64,000 nucleotides of DNA from Coprinellus micaceus (GCA_951394405.1 OX596339.1:806001-870000), one strand, 5' to 3'; counted from the stretch's first letter, positions 11,420-24,416 are shown. Numbers and translations are program-made. Notes: a model not told the origin generated them from the sequence alone.

Positions 11420-13148
11420 CTAGGCGGGCCCCATCAGTCTCCCAATGCTCGGTAAAATAATCCGCAACGGCCGAATCCTCTTATCGAAGAAGTGCTCAGA
11501 TGGGGAGGAAGCACCGCTTCCCTCTAGTTCAGAAACACTACCGCGGTGTGCCTGCAGGTACTGCTCGAGAGGAATGGTTTTGTGAGACCAATCACTCAGA
11601 ACCAGGACAAATGGGCCGTCTTGCTGTGTGCCCTCAGCGATGACCCCCGTTCCATTTGTAAGGGCCTTGAATCCCATATATGCCGACTTCCCGCCGTGCT
11701 GAAGGCGGAGGTGATGGGAGTATCGAGCATGACGCATTTCGTTTCGCTCTGAAATGAGGAAGGGTGGGTTAAAGCCTGATTCGAAAGGTGTAGTGACAAA
11801 GGGGAGGAACGTGCCTTCGTACTCGAGCTTTGCAGGATGACATTCCCTCCAATGTAGCCTCTTCCAGTCCGCTTCCTGGCACTCCTTTGAGCAGTACGCG
11901 GCCGTACGACAACCCGAGCATTGTTGCCAAAGCCATTTGCATATTCCTACGGCCTTGCGTCCCTGACACTGAATTCCGTGTGAGGGTGGGTAGTGGACAA
12001 CAATTGAACACTTACATAGATGTTATCGCACAGGCTGGGCATCTCCTGCGGAATGGCGCCACTCGCTTTGCACTCGTCCCAAAGAGTCGAAAACATGGCC
12101 TCCCACCCCGAACCTTCGAGGAAAGAATTGTCCTCGGTAAAGCCCCTAGCAAATGACATCTGCTGGGCAACAACTCCAGATGCTCTCTGACCCGAATAGC
12201 AGAACCTCTTGAGTCGAAGGAAGGCAGGTTCGATGTTTGCGGCGGCGTCCATACTGTCTCGGCGAGCTGACTGAATTCCTTCGAGGACGACCGAGACCAG
12301 TCCTGATTCCACCATGCCACGGTGCGCTTTGTGGCTGCGACCCCGGTTCGTGCGAGCGTGCTCCTCAAGCAGGGCCTGCGCTGTATCTGCCATCTTGAAG
12401 CCGACCAAACGCGCCTCCCTGTCCCTCTGTCGGTCGCTCTTCCCCACGAGCCACGGTTGCAGCGCATAAGAAAGTGCGTTAAAGAAGGGAGATTTGACGA
12501 CAGACTTTTCGAGGGCGGGATTCCGACAGACCGTCGCTGCCAGAGAGAGAATCGAGCTCAAAAAGCTGAACACAACGAAGGCGGGGGATACTTCGAGCTC
12601 GCTGCGTCTTGAATGCAGCCTCGCCATCATCAGGATGTTTTCAAGAGATCTCGTGGTCATCTGAGTTATCAGCTGGCACCGTATCATCGAGTTTTCAACC
12701 ACTCTCTTCGCGAGGAACCTGCTCTCCTTGGATCTTCCTCCGAGTATGTTGAGCGCCCGTTCCCTGTTATCCTCCGAGTAGTCAAGGACAGACGATAGGA
12801 GCGTGACTATAGGACATTGTCCCTTTCCCCAGGTGTGAGACATGTAGGGACGTTGTTCCCCTCGTGGGCCTTGGATGGCGTATGCGCCGATCGCGTACTT
12901 GACGATGCCCTCCGAAGACAAAACCTCGTCACGGATCTCAGGTCCGGATTGCAGGGCCAATTCCAAGAGCCATGCGCACATCGACGTTGGGTCCCTCAAA
13001 TCGGCGGTTGTATCCGAGGCAGGTAGCGGGTACCATAGACATTCCTCGAGCCAGTCGTTGATGATGGTTCTATGAATTTCGCTCTGTTGTCTCCACGAGA
13101 CCGACAGAGGAAAGACAGGAGTGAACTCAGAGACATCTGAGTTTCCTT
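11420..13148 (-). CDS. MYND zinc-finger protein
   Basis: Two visible exons: 12016 upstream (open to a stop near 13151) and 11968-11420, joined across a 47-nt GTAAGT...CAG intron. The junction completes a MYND finger: a CX4C pair (CDNIYC), then CSGC, then YCSKEC, DW and HWREC. This is the zinc-binding order of MYND domains, which mediate protein-protein contacts. About 320 helical residues precede the finger and 135 follow it. The first in-frame ATG is at 12981, giving about 504 residues. The frame continues sensibly upstream (WRQQSEIHRTIINDWLEE), so a 5' exon is probably missing from this model. MYND proteins with a long helical N-terminus are abundant in agaricomycetes and mostly uncharacterised; I cannot name a partner or pathway. 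Confidence 0.75.
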
Positions 13149-13164
13149 ACTGCTTGGTGCCATT

Positions 13165-16100
13165 GAGAAGCGGTTACGGGCAAAGGCCGTAAGGCCTTTC
13201 GGTCGACCAGGACCACCGTGGTCTAAGGAATGGGATCGAGATGAGCCGCGACACCCAGACTATTAGGAGCCCTGGCGACGCGGAGAGTGAGTCTCGATCC
13301 CCGACCTACTAGGAGCAAGGGTGACTGATGCTTGCAGCTTGACCTACTCGTCCCTAGTTAAAACCCGTTGAACGCTTAATATCGCACCTCGCCGCTTTGA
13401 GACCGCCCATCCTGTCGGTATCACGGTCAGGCTGTCACTCAGATGCGTTACTATTCTCCTCATGTCCCGGCGAGGTCGTGAGATTGCGTTAGCTTCGCTG
13501 CTGTTAATTTCCGCCGCTTGGCAGACGTTCGATGCTTGTCTTCGTCAGTTTTCATTTCTTGAGTGCCACTTTTGGCGTCTTGCTGTCGCCGCATGGTTTG
13601 GAGTCGCCGTGAGATATGTAATGTATTTTCCCCGCCTCTGGGTTAAGTTTCCGAAGGCATTGAGTCTGGGTTTCCAGATCAGACAAAGATCACAACTAAG
13701 TGGCCAATGATAAGCGCCCTGTAGGTGCCGGGGATGGGTCAGGTCAGGGCATCCCCTTGGTAACCCGGCTTACTGGCTGTGGCATGGTAGTGAAGAAATT
13801 GGGCCCTGAAACGGTGAGAGGTCACTCTGCGGCGTGTGTGGGTTGACTCGAGCCGCCAAAGTACTGAATAGACAAAGGCTACTTGTGTACATCCAAGTTT
13901 GGGGTGTGCTCCAGATGATGCGGCGATTCTGATTCTTGGCGCTTGTCCTCCTTTGCTGTGGAGGCTGTCACTCGAGTGTTAAGAGCCACTGAAAGGGCTG
14001 TTGTAGACAGGCTGGTGTGGAGTTGGCACTCTTGGTGCTGAATGCAAGCATGCCCCGTTGATGCCCCGTCGGATTTGATTATCCCTGTGGGGGTTAGGTA
14101 ATGACAATGACGTTGGAGGGACGAAGATGGTGGCGATCTCAATCGAGGCCATGATGACGACCCCGCTTGCTATCCTAAGTTAGTGCCACTTCGATTCGTC
14201 GAATTCCCAGTGAGAAATGTTGGATCTTGCCATTTGGTGTTGCGAACTCCACGTTCACCGTTGGCCCGTATCGCGAATGTGGCGGCTTTCGGTTTCAAGG
14301 TCTCGTGGATACCCAGACCCCGGCGTTCAGCGCTCAGCACGCAAACCACGCTCGGGGAATAAGACCAAGACTAAGTAGTGAAGCGCAGGCGGTTCGTCGA
14401 TGGTTGATTGTGGTTAGGACAGCAGACAATCTGCTCTAATCTGGTTCTGTGACTTTGGCGTTGGTAGTGGATCCTGTACGCCTGTGCCGTACTCGCTATT
14501 CTGGCTCGAGACTGTGATCTACACTGCTCGGCCGGGTGAGATGCGTGCCGATAGGTCAGTGGTTGACCTGCTTCCTTTGTTGATTCCAAGGTGGCAATTG
14601 GTTGCGGTGCGACGTTGGGTATAGCTGGAAGGAATAGAAAGATCGCAGTAATCCCAAAATAAGTCGTCGATTCAGCCAATGGGGGGGCGCCTGGTGTCAG
14701 AGTAATCAAGAGCCCGGCACAGTTGCTATCGAAATCAGGTTCCGGACGGCGCGATGCACAGCGTCAATACCTGTGCATGGGTGTGCGCATTTGTAATTAT
14801 GTTGCTCGATATTTGTATTATAATACCTATCCCGGAGTGCTCGCTTGGCGTGATACTTCAAGTTGACGCCGAGTTTAGAGCCCTTAAAACGTTTAACGGG
14901 ATGTACGATGCGGTGTTGGAATCAGGATGTCATTTATTTCAACCCGGCGGTTGGGTACTGAAGGATGCTATGGATGGTCAAGCCGACTGGGACGGTGTCG
15001 TATGTTGGTCGTATGCTCGAGTATGCTTATATTTGCGTTTGGGGGAAATGACTTTGGGGGTGCTGGCGTTTTTCGCCTAAGGTCGCTTGTTAACATCACG
15101 GTGGGGTCCCATGCTGATGCTGGACAATGTTGCGATGGGTTAGATCTGCTGCGATGAATTGTGCAACCCCTTCTTGACCCCTTCGGCCGGCAATCAATGC
15201 GGTCAAGTTCAAATCTGTGCGTAAATGAAATTCTTGTTCAGGGTGATAAATAGGCTCCGCTCTCAAGGTGAAAAGCGAGCATGGTTCGTAGCCGCTGTGC
15301 AGTCTGGCCGTGTGAGTTAGTATGAATGCCGTGGCTGGTCTTTGAGTTCTCATGACGGGAGGTGGCTGGGCTTGGGTAGGGCGTGACGTTCTCTCACAAG
15401 TTCCCACCAAGCCACATTGCACAGGCTATGTTGGTACGGATGAATAAGGTGTGCTGCATTTTGTGCGCTTGATACAAAAAGTGGTGCTGTGCCTAAGGTG
15501 GGGGATGACTCGTGACGTGCTGTCATCTCGTCGTGCCCGACTAGCCTGCTGTCAGAGTGTCATTTTGCTCTGGGGAAACCTTGCGAGCGGGTGACGATGC
15601 GGAAATTGTTTGTCTACATGGCGAAAGATTCTGATATGTGGTCGAAGCGTGCCGGCGTTTGTCTGTGTGGACTTGGAGATGATGCGAGGGAGTAGGATGG
15701 GGTTGTCGTGAATAGACAGCCTGTGTCCCTGACGCCTTGTGGACCTTCTAACGTCGTCGTGCAGTGGTATGGGCAGCCTGAGTGATGTAGATGTTGGCAG
15801 ATTACCGTAGCTCATACTTGAGATCTGCAATCTGTCGTATCGGCATGGGGCCAGACGAGCTGAGTGCAGCACGAGGTGAGCTGTTAGTTTCACTGGGCTT
15901 CACTCACCTTGTGCCTGTGGTCAAAGTAAACAAACGACAGTGAGGTCACGGTCCAATGGAGCACGAGGTGATGCTCGTCAGGCCTTGACTTGGACTCGTT
16001 GCATATATTGCTGTGCCGGGATGAGGACTCACCGGTTGTCATGAGAGGTACATCGGACTTGGTGGCTCCTTCTTGACGGGGTACAGCAGGTTTAAATTTG

Positions 16101-16249
16101 GGATGCAGCAGAAATTAGAATTATACCTTCGTGGGCAGTACGGCGAGCCCGACAGACGCTGCGAGCTACTCGGAGGTTTTGACGTGATAAAACAAATGTA
16201 TATGTGGGTGCGTAGCATGACAAATGCCTGTATGTAACCGTAGTAAGCG
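13165..16249. other. Long gene-poor region
   Basis: About 3 kb with only short open frames and no family motif on either strand. Base use is GT-rich on the plus strand over much of it. Nothing here looks like an intact transposase or reverse transcriptase. It could be spacer, non-coding transcription units or old decayed sequence. Confidence 0.4.
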
Positions 16250-17080
16250 GCTACTGGTCTAGGGGGCATGGCTCAACCAGGGAGTAAGCGCGACTGGTTT
16301 CCTCAGAAGCGGCGGGGCAGGACTGTGTGCAGAGCCGTTCAAGCCCGGCAGCGGCGGTTGGTCTCGTTGGATGACAGCGTGGTAGATAGGTAAGCGGGGG
16401 CGGCGATACGACTGGTCGCGTTGGGGTTGGAGCACCTACTGATGGAGGAGCAGCGCTGGGCGTGTGGTTCCTTGGTACATCGGTGCGGTGAGTGCAGATG
16501 TGGGAGTGGTGGTTGACCCTGCGAGTGGGCCCAGCTCGTCGCCGCGCGCAGGAGTGGAGCGCTAGGTGCGTCTGTGTTAGCGGGGGTGGTATGTGTGGTG
16601 CTGGCCGAGGTAGCGTATGAATACGACTGGACTTGTCGTCCGGTACTACAGCGCGTGCGTGTGTGGTGGTGATCACGACGGGGGCATACGCACACCTGGT
16701 CTGTTTGTGTGGGGTAAGGGTGAGCGCGTGTGAGACGTTGGGAGTCGAACCAGGGCATGAGCGCGACTGGTCGGTTCGTACGATCATACGGCAGATGCAT
16801 GTGCGTATGTGGTAGCGGTAGCTGAGCGAGCCCATGGGCGCTGCTCGTTTCTTCATGGCTAGTGCGATAGACGCAACTGTGGTAGCGGTAGCGGTAGCTG
16901 AACGAGCGCATGAGCGCGACTCGTTCCCTCGTACTGTGGTACGGCAGATGCAGGTGCGGTGCGGATGCGGGTCAGGGCATGAGCGCCTCTGACCTCTTTG
17001 TACATGAGTACGGCGGATGCGGATGCCAGACCAGTGCGTTATCGCATCTGGTCTCTTCGTACTGTGGTACGGCTGCGATG
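16250..17080. repeat. Degenerate tandem repeat (minisatellite), unit about 67-77 bp
   Basis: A motif of the form GCATGAGCGCGACT, followed by GTACTGTGGTACGGC and GATGCAGGTGCGG, recurs imperfectly. The best starts are near 16755, 16832, 16908, 16977 and 17044 (spacings 77, 76, 69, 67). Weaker copies run back to about 16280. Two long minus-strand open frames over this stretch (16251-16911) are a by-product of the biased repeat and are not called as genes. Confidence 0.65.
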
Positions 17081-18178
17081 CAGGGGTGTATGCCGAGGTG
17101 GAGAGGGGATCTGAGAGTTGGGACAGGGGTCCGGCTGCTCTTTGGTTCCGACCTTGGATTTCTGGTGGTGAATGCAGGGAGATATGGTAAGCGAGGATAA
17201 CAATGTGCGAGGTACGTAGCTTGTGCGAGTTAACTTCTCGCAGATATTCCCAAGCCTGATGTGGTCCTTCCGACTCGTGTTGAGCTTGGTGAAGATTTCT
17301 GTCGCTGGTGCTAGTGACGTGTCAACCTTCGTCAAACGGAAGGCATCGAATTTCGTGGCTTCTAAGTCTTCAATCGCATGGAAAATAAAATTGAAACAGC
17401 GGCAGAGGCTCTCAAACGAGCTCTAGCGCTCGAGGCGATGGCAGTCGGAAGGAGAAGAGGCAGAATGCCTCGTGGGAACGACCTGCCATCACTTATGCAT
17501 AGACGTGATCCTATCTCTATGCTCGTTCCTCACACCGCGCTAGGCTGGCCAGCGAACATGTGGCGAGAGCTTCTCCACAATTGGTTGGTGGAGTCGATGA
17601 GAGCATACTACGAAGTAAAGCCCCTTTTTGATGGCCATGGCAGCGCAAGCAGCTTTAGGTGGCATTGGGTAAAAATCATTTTCGGTTTCCAGCTGAGGGT
17701 AGGAGCGTGCAAGGGAAGTTCCGCTCCGATGATGTGTTGCAGGAGGATGCCGACGATTTCGAGGGTGGCAGTCTCGGGTTGGAGCATTGCAATTAGCTTG
17801 GAAAGCGCATTGTAGTCTCCTTGAACCCTTGCGTTGTTGAGAACCTGACAAGTGCGCCCCATTCAACATACACGAATGCAACAAAGAATCAAAGGAGTTG
17901 GACAATACGTGCAGATCTGGGGACACTTGAAGAAGACCTTGACATTCTGTTTCTGGTGAGCGAATGAAGGTACCTCTATCAAAGTCGAGAGGGGTGAATG
18001 AGAGAGCGACAGCCTGCGGTCATCGTGTCACAATGTTGCTTGTACCATCATCATTCATGATGGAAACCTTAACCCCACGCTCTGTGTCCAAGCGTCTAAC
18101 GCACGGTAAGCGCCCGTTGCCTTCACCCGAAGAGCAGTCCGGACCGGGGATCTTCCGCAGGCTTAGCATGGACTCCTT
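17081..18178 (-). other. Possible decayed coding sequence, minus strand
   Basis: Two minus-strand stretches read like protein. One is around 17862-17608 (including NALSKLIAMLQPETATLEIV) and the other around 17340-17200 (including FDAFRLTKVDTS). They sit in frames I could not join with splice sites, and no domain is recognisable. They may be exons of a small unknown gene or remnants of one. The region otherwise holds nothing clear. Confidence 0.25.
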
Positions 18179-20017
18179 CTACAATAAGGATCCCCATTCA
18201 AGACAGCCGACCATAGCAAAGGACCGCGCAGTCACACCGCACATCTTACACCTCTGGATGGACTGCTGGAGCATGTGGTGGTCACATATCTCCACTTCCA
18301 AGCAAAAGAACCTTTCGGTAGATGATTCGTAGACACAGCGCGGACGGAGTACCCTCCAGGCGACAATGACGCGAAATTTGGGCCTACGTTTCCGAAGTTG
18401 GGTCGATGCACTATCCGGGGCAGGCCGGGGAGTATAAAACGGGGTGCTACTCATGGATTCGGCGGAGGTGCTATCCGCTAGAGGGTGGATCTTCATCTCA
18501 TGCAAGCGGGGCAGCTTGGTGGCGATGGTAGAGAGTACCGTACCCGTGGGAAAGTAGGTGTCAGCATCAGAGTGGTAGAGCGTTCCGTATGGACTGACCA
18601 GAGGGAGCTTGGGTTGTGTGCAAAGTGTTGGTTCCTCAGGGTCGAGGTAGTTGTAGGTGAATTCTAAATGCTCCAAAGCGCCGCATAACACGATTTGCCC
18701 AAGATATTCAGGGGTGATGGCCCATAATGCCTTGTCTCGGGTGTCTTCAAGGCCACAGGCTACGCCAAGTGTGCGTAGGGTCCGGCGATGTTTGGGCAGG
18801 ATCGAATGGTAAAGGGCTCGAATCTCTTCTTCAGCGGGAAGGGCACTGGGATCTCGAAAACGATAGTCGGAATGATCGAAGAGGAATTCCTCCAGCTGGT
18901 CGTACGAGAGGAGGTATTGAACGATCGCGGCGGACAGCCTGGGAACACGCAATGCTTGTAGATGGATCTCGGAGCTGGCAAGGGATCTCCAAAAACCTGG
19001 TGTCTCGTGTACAATAGCCAATTCAAGGCGCGTCAGGCAGCGAAGAAAGGGTATGCAAGGAGATGACAGAGTAATCGTGTGGTGGGCTAGGATGCGAAGG
19101 CTTTTCAATGAGGGTTGAAATGCTGGAGCGGCCAGGGCGCCTTGAACGAAGTTGACGAAAGGGAAAGCCTGGAACCGATCCTCATCGCCAAAGGCGCATA
19201 GCAAGAGACTGCTGAGTGTGGGGCAGTTGGCGATCATACGTGCTACGTTTTGAATTACCAAATTATCGAGCGGGAGCTGAGTGAGCAGGGTCTCTGTGAG
19301 GTGAGAGAATGCCCAAAGGTCGGGCATCGATGGCGGGTGGTCATAATGAACGCTAAAACTTTGAAGAGCCGGAAGCCCCGCCAGCGCCTGAATAATTTTG
19401 TTGCACAGGCCTCTCTCTTGTGCGTCATATCTAGAAGGCCGGTAAAGGTCGAATTTGTTAGTGAGGGCGCTTCCCGGACCCAGGTCAGTTTATGGTAGTG
19501 AGCAGACACGCACTCTACGTATTTGAGCCTCTTCAGAGATTTGAGGGCTGGTACTAAGAATCGTGACTGAAGAGAGAGCATCTCCATGGACCGAGCGTGC
19601 CGAGATAGTGATCGCGGAGCTCCTCGTCGGGATCGATCAAAAAAAGAATCCGCAGTCGAGATCCCAGCGTACGAAAGGGCTTTTACCCGACACAAGTCCA
19701 GTGAGAAGGTCACCCATATTTCGGACTCCCCGGTCGTCCATCCCGAAAGATAGCTGAAGGTAGTCGAATAATGTAGGTTCGGCTAGTTCGCTGAGGGTCT
19801 TGCAAACAAGCCGGAAAGGTTTGAGGTCCCGTTAGGGAAGCTGGACACGAAACGCATATGCTCAGGGTTGAGTTCGACGTCTGCGTATTGGGCACCGGAG
19901 ACGTACCTCTTTCGCAATGAGTTCCAAGATTTCCACGGAAAAGATGTCGACAAGACTGCGGCGTTGTGTGGCACTAGTACGAATCGTTGATTTGGTTGAT
20001 TTGTTCCGTTCGGACAT
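18179..20017 (-). pseudogene. F-box/LRR paralog, broken copy (paralog 1)
   Basis: Closest relative is the gene starting at 63219. Exons by homology: 20017-19907, 19840-19514 and 19430-18179. The first exon ends in the F-box start IFSVEILELIAKE. Two defects are visible against the intact paralog. A TAA is in frame just inside exon 2, at about 19834-19832, where the paralog reads SKW. A run of seven T near 19640 shifts the frame; exon 2 is 327 bases, one more than the splice phase allows, and the frame closes if one T is removed. The third exon (382 codons open) still encodes the LRR-like body (WAFSHLTETLLTQLPLDN onward). Probably a pseudogene; a homopolymer sequencing error could explain the frameshift but not the stop. 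Confidence 0.7.
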
Positions 20018-20708
20018 TTGGAAGGACTCGAAATTGGTGGACCCAAAGACCAAGTTGAGTTATTGAGCAGGTCGAGAGTATGAGGCTCCTAAGGAATAAT
20101 GTGAATGAAGTTGACAGTGGAGGGAAGCAGGTTGAAAAGGTCAGTGGCGGAGCCAGTCGTGTTGACGCGATGTTTGCGGTCACTTGCACTTGCTTGTTTC
20201 AGAAGGTGTTGGTCTTCTATCGACACCACCAAACTTCGAAAGTCGGACTCTGGAATCTAGAACTTGAACTTGAAGTTCTCCGCCCTGTTGTCACCTCACG
20301 GCCGCCACTGCTCTGATATCCTCCTCCGAAAGTAGCCAGGAGCGCCAGGACTCGCGAAATGTCTGCCGCTTTCCACCTTAACCTCGGTCCAACGTTAATG
20401 AAACACGGGATTACGAGATGCTGGGGGAAACCGAAGAGAGCCTTCCTCCCTTTTGCAGGGATTCGGGGCAGATATACTCGCAACTCCAATATCCAAGCAG
20501 GGACGACAACGTGAGGGCTATGAAGCGATGCTACGATGCGGCGTACCACCCTTTTTCCGGGTCTTTGTCTTCGGCAGGTTTCCTGTCCCTGGCCCCGTCT
20601 ACCGGCGATACCTAGGCTCAAGGCATCAACTTCTCAGTGATCCCACGACTGGTGCGCAGTATATATACTATAGCAAAGTGGGTCCATCCACGGATCTCGA
20701 CACCCACC
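20018..20708. other. Divergent intergenic region between F-box paralogs 1 and 2
   Basis: Shared upstream region of the broken minus-strand copy and the intact plus-strand gene. A TATA box for paralog 2 lies at 20660. No other gene seen. Confidence 0.45.
20660..20667 (+). promoter_or_regulatory. TATA box of F-box paralog 2
   Basis: TATATATA lies 49 bases before the ATG at 20709, a usual distance for a short leader. Paralogs at 22702, 24626, 39807 and 58962 have TATA-like boxes at similar sites, so the promoter layout is shared by the family. Confidence 0.6.
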
Positions 20709-22489
20709 ATGTCAATCTCTCAGTCGTCTCAACCACCTCGAGGCATGTTTGAGCGCCTCCCCGTTGAAGTGGTAACACTCGTCGCAATTGAGGTGTGTAT
20801 CACTCATCGCTCGTCTCGCCGCATGGCTGATGGAATGCATAGGTTAACGACGCAGATTTCAAGTCCCTTTGCAGCTTGAGGCTCGTCTGTAGGGTGCTCA
20901 ATGCAGTCGCAGGACCCTTCGCCTTCGCTTCGCTGTCCTTGAGGAACGGGACACAAACGGACGAAGATACCGGAATGGGACTCATTGAGCGACTTCGACT
21001 GCTAAAAACGGGGTTCACACCCTACTCACGCTGGGCGCAGACGCTGATGATCGAACAGGGCGGCCTTTTTCTCATTATCGAGCGGTCACACTCGTATGAG
21101 AAGAGGATTCAGAAAGCCCTTGAAGACCGAAAGGATTTCCTCGTCCCCGCCGTTGCATCGTTGAGCAATTTGAAGTACGCCAAGTATGTCTGTCCCTCTG
21201 CGTGAGAGCATGGCAGAACAACAAAGCTCACCTTATTGTGCCAGGTTTCGAATGGAACGTCACGACCCCTACGAAGACGTCCTTCACGCACTTTCAGGAC
21301 TCCCCAAGTTGACCGAACTATCCCTCGGCTTCGGGTGGGACCTTGAAAGTCCGCCTGCCGCTCTCGCCCAATTTTCCAACCTCCAGATTTTGCATTTGGC
21401 CGGCTGGCGTCTCTTCCCCTGCTTCCTCGACGCGATACAGGGAATGCTCGCGCGGAGTTCCAGTTGCCTCGAAGATATCACACTACTCCCCTACGTCTGC
21501 CCCAGCGGCAGATGGCAATGGCTTGACGACAACCCTGCCACCGGAGAATCACGGAATGTCCCCTTTCAAAGGGTCATCGCGGATACGATCTTCCCCTCGT
21601 TGAAGAAGATGGTTGTCGACGCCTCGGGTATCAAGCTGAACGGCCGCTCTGGTACCACCTTCAGGACCCTCACTCACCTCGAAATCCGCTTTGGGGCGCA
21701 GGAAAACGTCAGTGCAGCGTTTTGGCAGTCCCTTGAAAACGCAGAGGTGCGTTTGGAGGCGCTGAGCGTCTTTCCAGTGACTAAGTCGGTCTCCAACTAT
21801 TTGGCCTCGTATTCTGGTCTACGGACACTGAGGCTCTGCCACGCCCCCGGCGAATTGGCTCCACCGCCCCCTAACGAAGACATCGATGCGACGGCTCACA
21901 ATGTGTTTGACGCAATCCTCCCGAAACACTCCCACACTCTTCGACACCTCGCCTTCGAGGGCATAAAATTCGATGCATTTGTTCTTGGCGAACATAACCT
22001 GAGGATGTTATTGGGTTGCTTGGGGTTGGAGAAGCTTTGGATGGTATACAACCCCCCAGGGGGCCGTCCTTATGACACTGCACATCCAGATCTGGTATGT
22101 CTTCTTTCACCCCATAGCGCATCATCTGCTCACTGGTGTTTCTTTGCTAGGTTCGAATGATATCGCGCTTGGTCTCGACCCTGCCGCGGTTATACGAATT
22201 AACCATGCAGTCAGCCATCAGGAACTACCATCGTCCTGTACCTCCTGGGTCGATTAGCGCGCCTGTGGCGTCGCCTCGGCATCCGTCTGGGCGGTACAAA
22301 GCGACCAATAGAAGGCCGACTCCACTCAAGGCCGCGATGAAGAAAGGATTTTGGGAATCCGTTCGTGAGGCGGAGGGGGAGCTTAAGGTGGCGTTGCTCG
22401 AGGAACCAGGTGAGGCGGTGAGCCTTAATGAGGCAGTGCCCAGGCAATTCGAAGTCAGGAGAAGTGTCTGGGTCGAGTGGCGTGCATAA
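20709..22489 (+). CDS. F-box/LRR-like protein, paralog 2
   Basis: Exons 20709-20792, 20843-21183, 21245-22094 and 22151-22489 give 537 residues with all junctions in phase. The N-terminus is a short F-box (FERLPVEVVTLVAIE, continuing as FKSLCSLRLVCRVLN), interrupted by intron 1 as in every paralog. F-boxes bind Skp1 and bring targets to an SCF ubiquitin ligase. The rest is an irregular leucine-rich body (LPKLTELSLGF, FSNLQILHLAGW, YSGLRTLRLCHA). The C-terminal exon is basic, with a GFWESVREAE motif shared with paralog 3. It heads a plus-strand trio (paralogs 2-4) and is most like paralog 3. No substrate can be inferred. The F-box assignment rests on motif and position. Confidence 0.85.
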
Positions 22490-22657
22490 CAATACAAAGA
22501 ATTATGGGCGCTTCTTTCTGTGGCGTTCCCTTTCAATGCTATCAGTCTTTGTTTCGAAGACCAAGCTGTGCTCGGTGCCACTCCATCGAATGGCGATAGC
22601 GCGGTGAAAGAGAGGCGGAAGTCATTCCCGTTGCAATCAGTTCTCAACCACGATACT

Positions 22658-22664
22658 TATAAAA
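22658..22664 (+). promoter_or_regulatory. TATA box of F-box paralog 3
   Basis: TATAAAA 44 bases before the ATG at 22702. Confidence 0.65.
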
Positions 22665-22701
22665 CCCCCAACTGCAACCTCGATCCTGACATCATCCCCA
22701 A

Positions 22702-24416
22702 ATGCCACCCCACGTCCCCTCAAATAACATCCTCAAGGTGCTTCCGGTGGAGATTCTGGCCCTTATCGCAGACGTCGTGCGTATGACCTCCTGGCTCTCG
22801 ACGTATGTGACTAATCATTCGATCTCGCAGATCAAGGGCACCGACTTCGACACCCTATTTGAACTGCGTCTCGTCTGCAGAGCCTTCAATAACCTCGTCG
22901 AACCTCTGGCGTTTGGTTCGATCTCGTTCCTTGGCAACATAGAAGCTCGGGAAGTGGTCATTCGACGCCTCCGAGTTCTTGCCACTGAAGATCACCCCTA
23001 TTCGCGATGGGCACAAACGCTCAAAGTTGAGGTCAGCGCCCTTTTCCCTGCCATGCAGGACCTTGCGTTCGGGAGGGAGAGCGTACGTGCGATAAAAAAG
23101 GCACTCGGAGATAAGAGAGTGCTCATTGGGCCTGCGATTGAGTCATTACAATGTCTCAAGAGTGCAAGGTGCGTGTGTTAGCCCCATATCACAGGACTGT
23201 CGAGAGGGCTAATGAGTTCATCCGAGTAGCTTTGAGTACCAAGTTCCCGGGGAATCGCACGACGAAGTGATCTCCGCCCTCTCGAGGCTTCCCAAGCTGG
23301 AAGACCTGTCCCTATGCTTTTCCACTCACGGCCCGACCGTTGGAGGTGTGCCCACCGCCCTCCACAAGTTCTCAAACCTCCGGAGCATTGAACTCCATTC
23401 GATGTGTTTGCGGCCCGCCTTCCTCGATGCAGTGGAGCGCATGGTCGCGAATTCATCAGCGACCCTTGAAAGCCTCAAGATCGTCCCAAAGGCCACTTTC
23501 GCCCAATGGACATGGGGCGACGCGCCTCATCCTGGGACCGGAGAAGTCCAGAAAATCACGACGGGCAGACTCACGGGGAACGACGCACTTCCGGGCTTGA
23601 CGAGGCTCATCGTGAGCGCCCAGAATGTCGTGCTTTCTGCCTCCTGCGTCAGAACGTTCCCGAAGCTCACTCAACTGGAGATCCACTCTTTCATCTCAGG
23701 AAATGTATCGCCCTCATTCTGGGACGCCTTGGGCAGCGCAGGGACACATCTCCAGTCTCTCTCCATCTTTCCCATCGATAGGCCGGTTTCCGCATACCTG
23801 GCTTCGTATTCGGGCTTGAAAACGCTAAGGGTCTGCCATGTGCCCGGGCATCCCGCCCCGCCCCCTGGCAGCCGGGAAGAGTATGTTGAGACGACAGCAG
23901 GCAACGTTTTCAACGTTGTTTTACCAAAACACCAAGGTACACTACGGAGCCTTGCGTTCGAGGGTTTGAAGTTCGACGAGTTTATGATGGACAACGCGTC
24001 CATCCCTAGGTTGGCAATGTGCAAGCACCTCGAGGCCCTCTGGATTGGGTACGACCACCTAATTTCCAAAGACGTCTGGACTTTAGATCTGGTGCGCCTC
24101 GCTTTTATGTAGCTTCTCTGGGCTTCTCTGACTCCCCTCTTGGTGCCCAAAAATATAGACCTCAACCATCGCGTGTATCCTCGCCACGTTCCCTCATCTT
24201 GAAACCCTGGCAATGGAGGCGATACCTCACAATCCACTCTATCGAGTCCGAGCTGTAGGTTCGTTGAAAAGGGCCATGAGAACGGGGTTTTGGGACGCTA
24301 TTCGGACAGCACAGTTTGACCTCGGGGTGGACTTGGTAGACGAGTCTGCGGCAGATGGGACAGTCCGCAGGACAAACCCATATAGGAATGCACTTCAAAT
24401 CGGCTGGCGGTATTGA
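22702..24416 (+). CDS. F-box/LRR-like protein, paralog 3
   Basis: Exons 22702-22776, 22831-23168, 23230-24091 and 24159-24416 give 510 residues in phase. The F-box reads VLPVEILALIADV, then FELRLVCRAFNNLVEPLAF. The LRR-like body (LPKLEDLSLCFS, FSNLRSIELHSM, YSGLKTLRVCHV) and the C-terminal GFWDAIRTAQ motif closely follow paralog 2. Intron 1 is 54 nt, a multiple of three and stop-free, so retention would insert 18 residues inside the F-box. The role is presumably SCF substrate recognition. The gene lies only 212 bases after paralog 2, fitting a tandem duplication. Confidence 0.85.

Noticed and set aside
16251..16911. Two long minus-strand open frames (about 190-200 codons)
   Set aside because: They lie in the degenerate minisatellite and overlap each other in different frames; composition (Thr/His/Pro/Arg-rich) reflects the repeat, with no domain.
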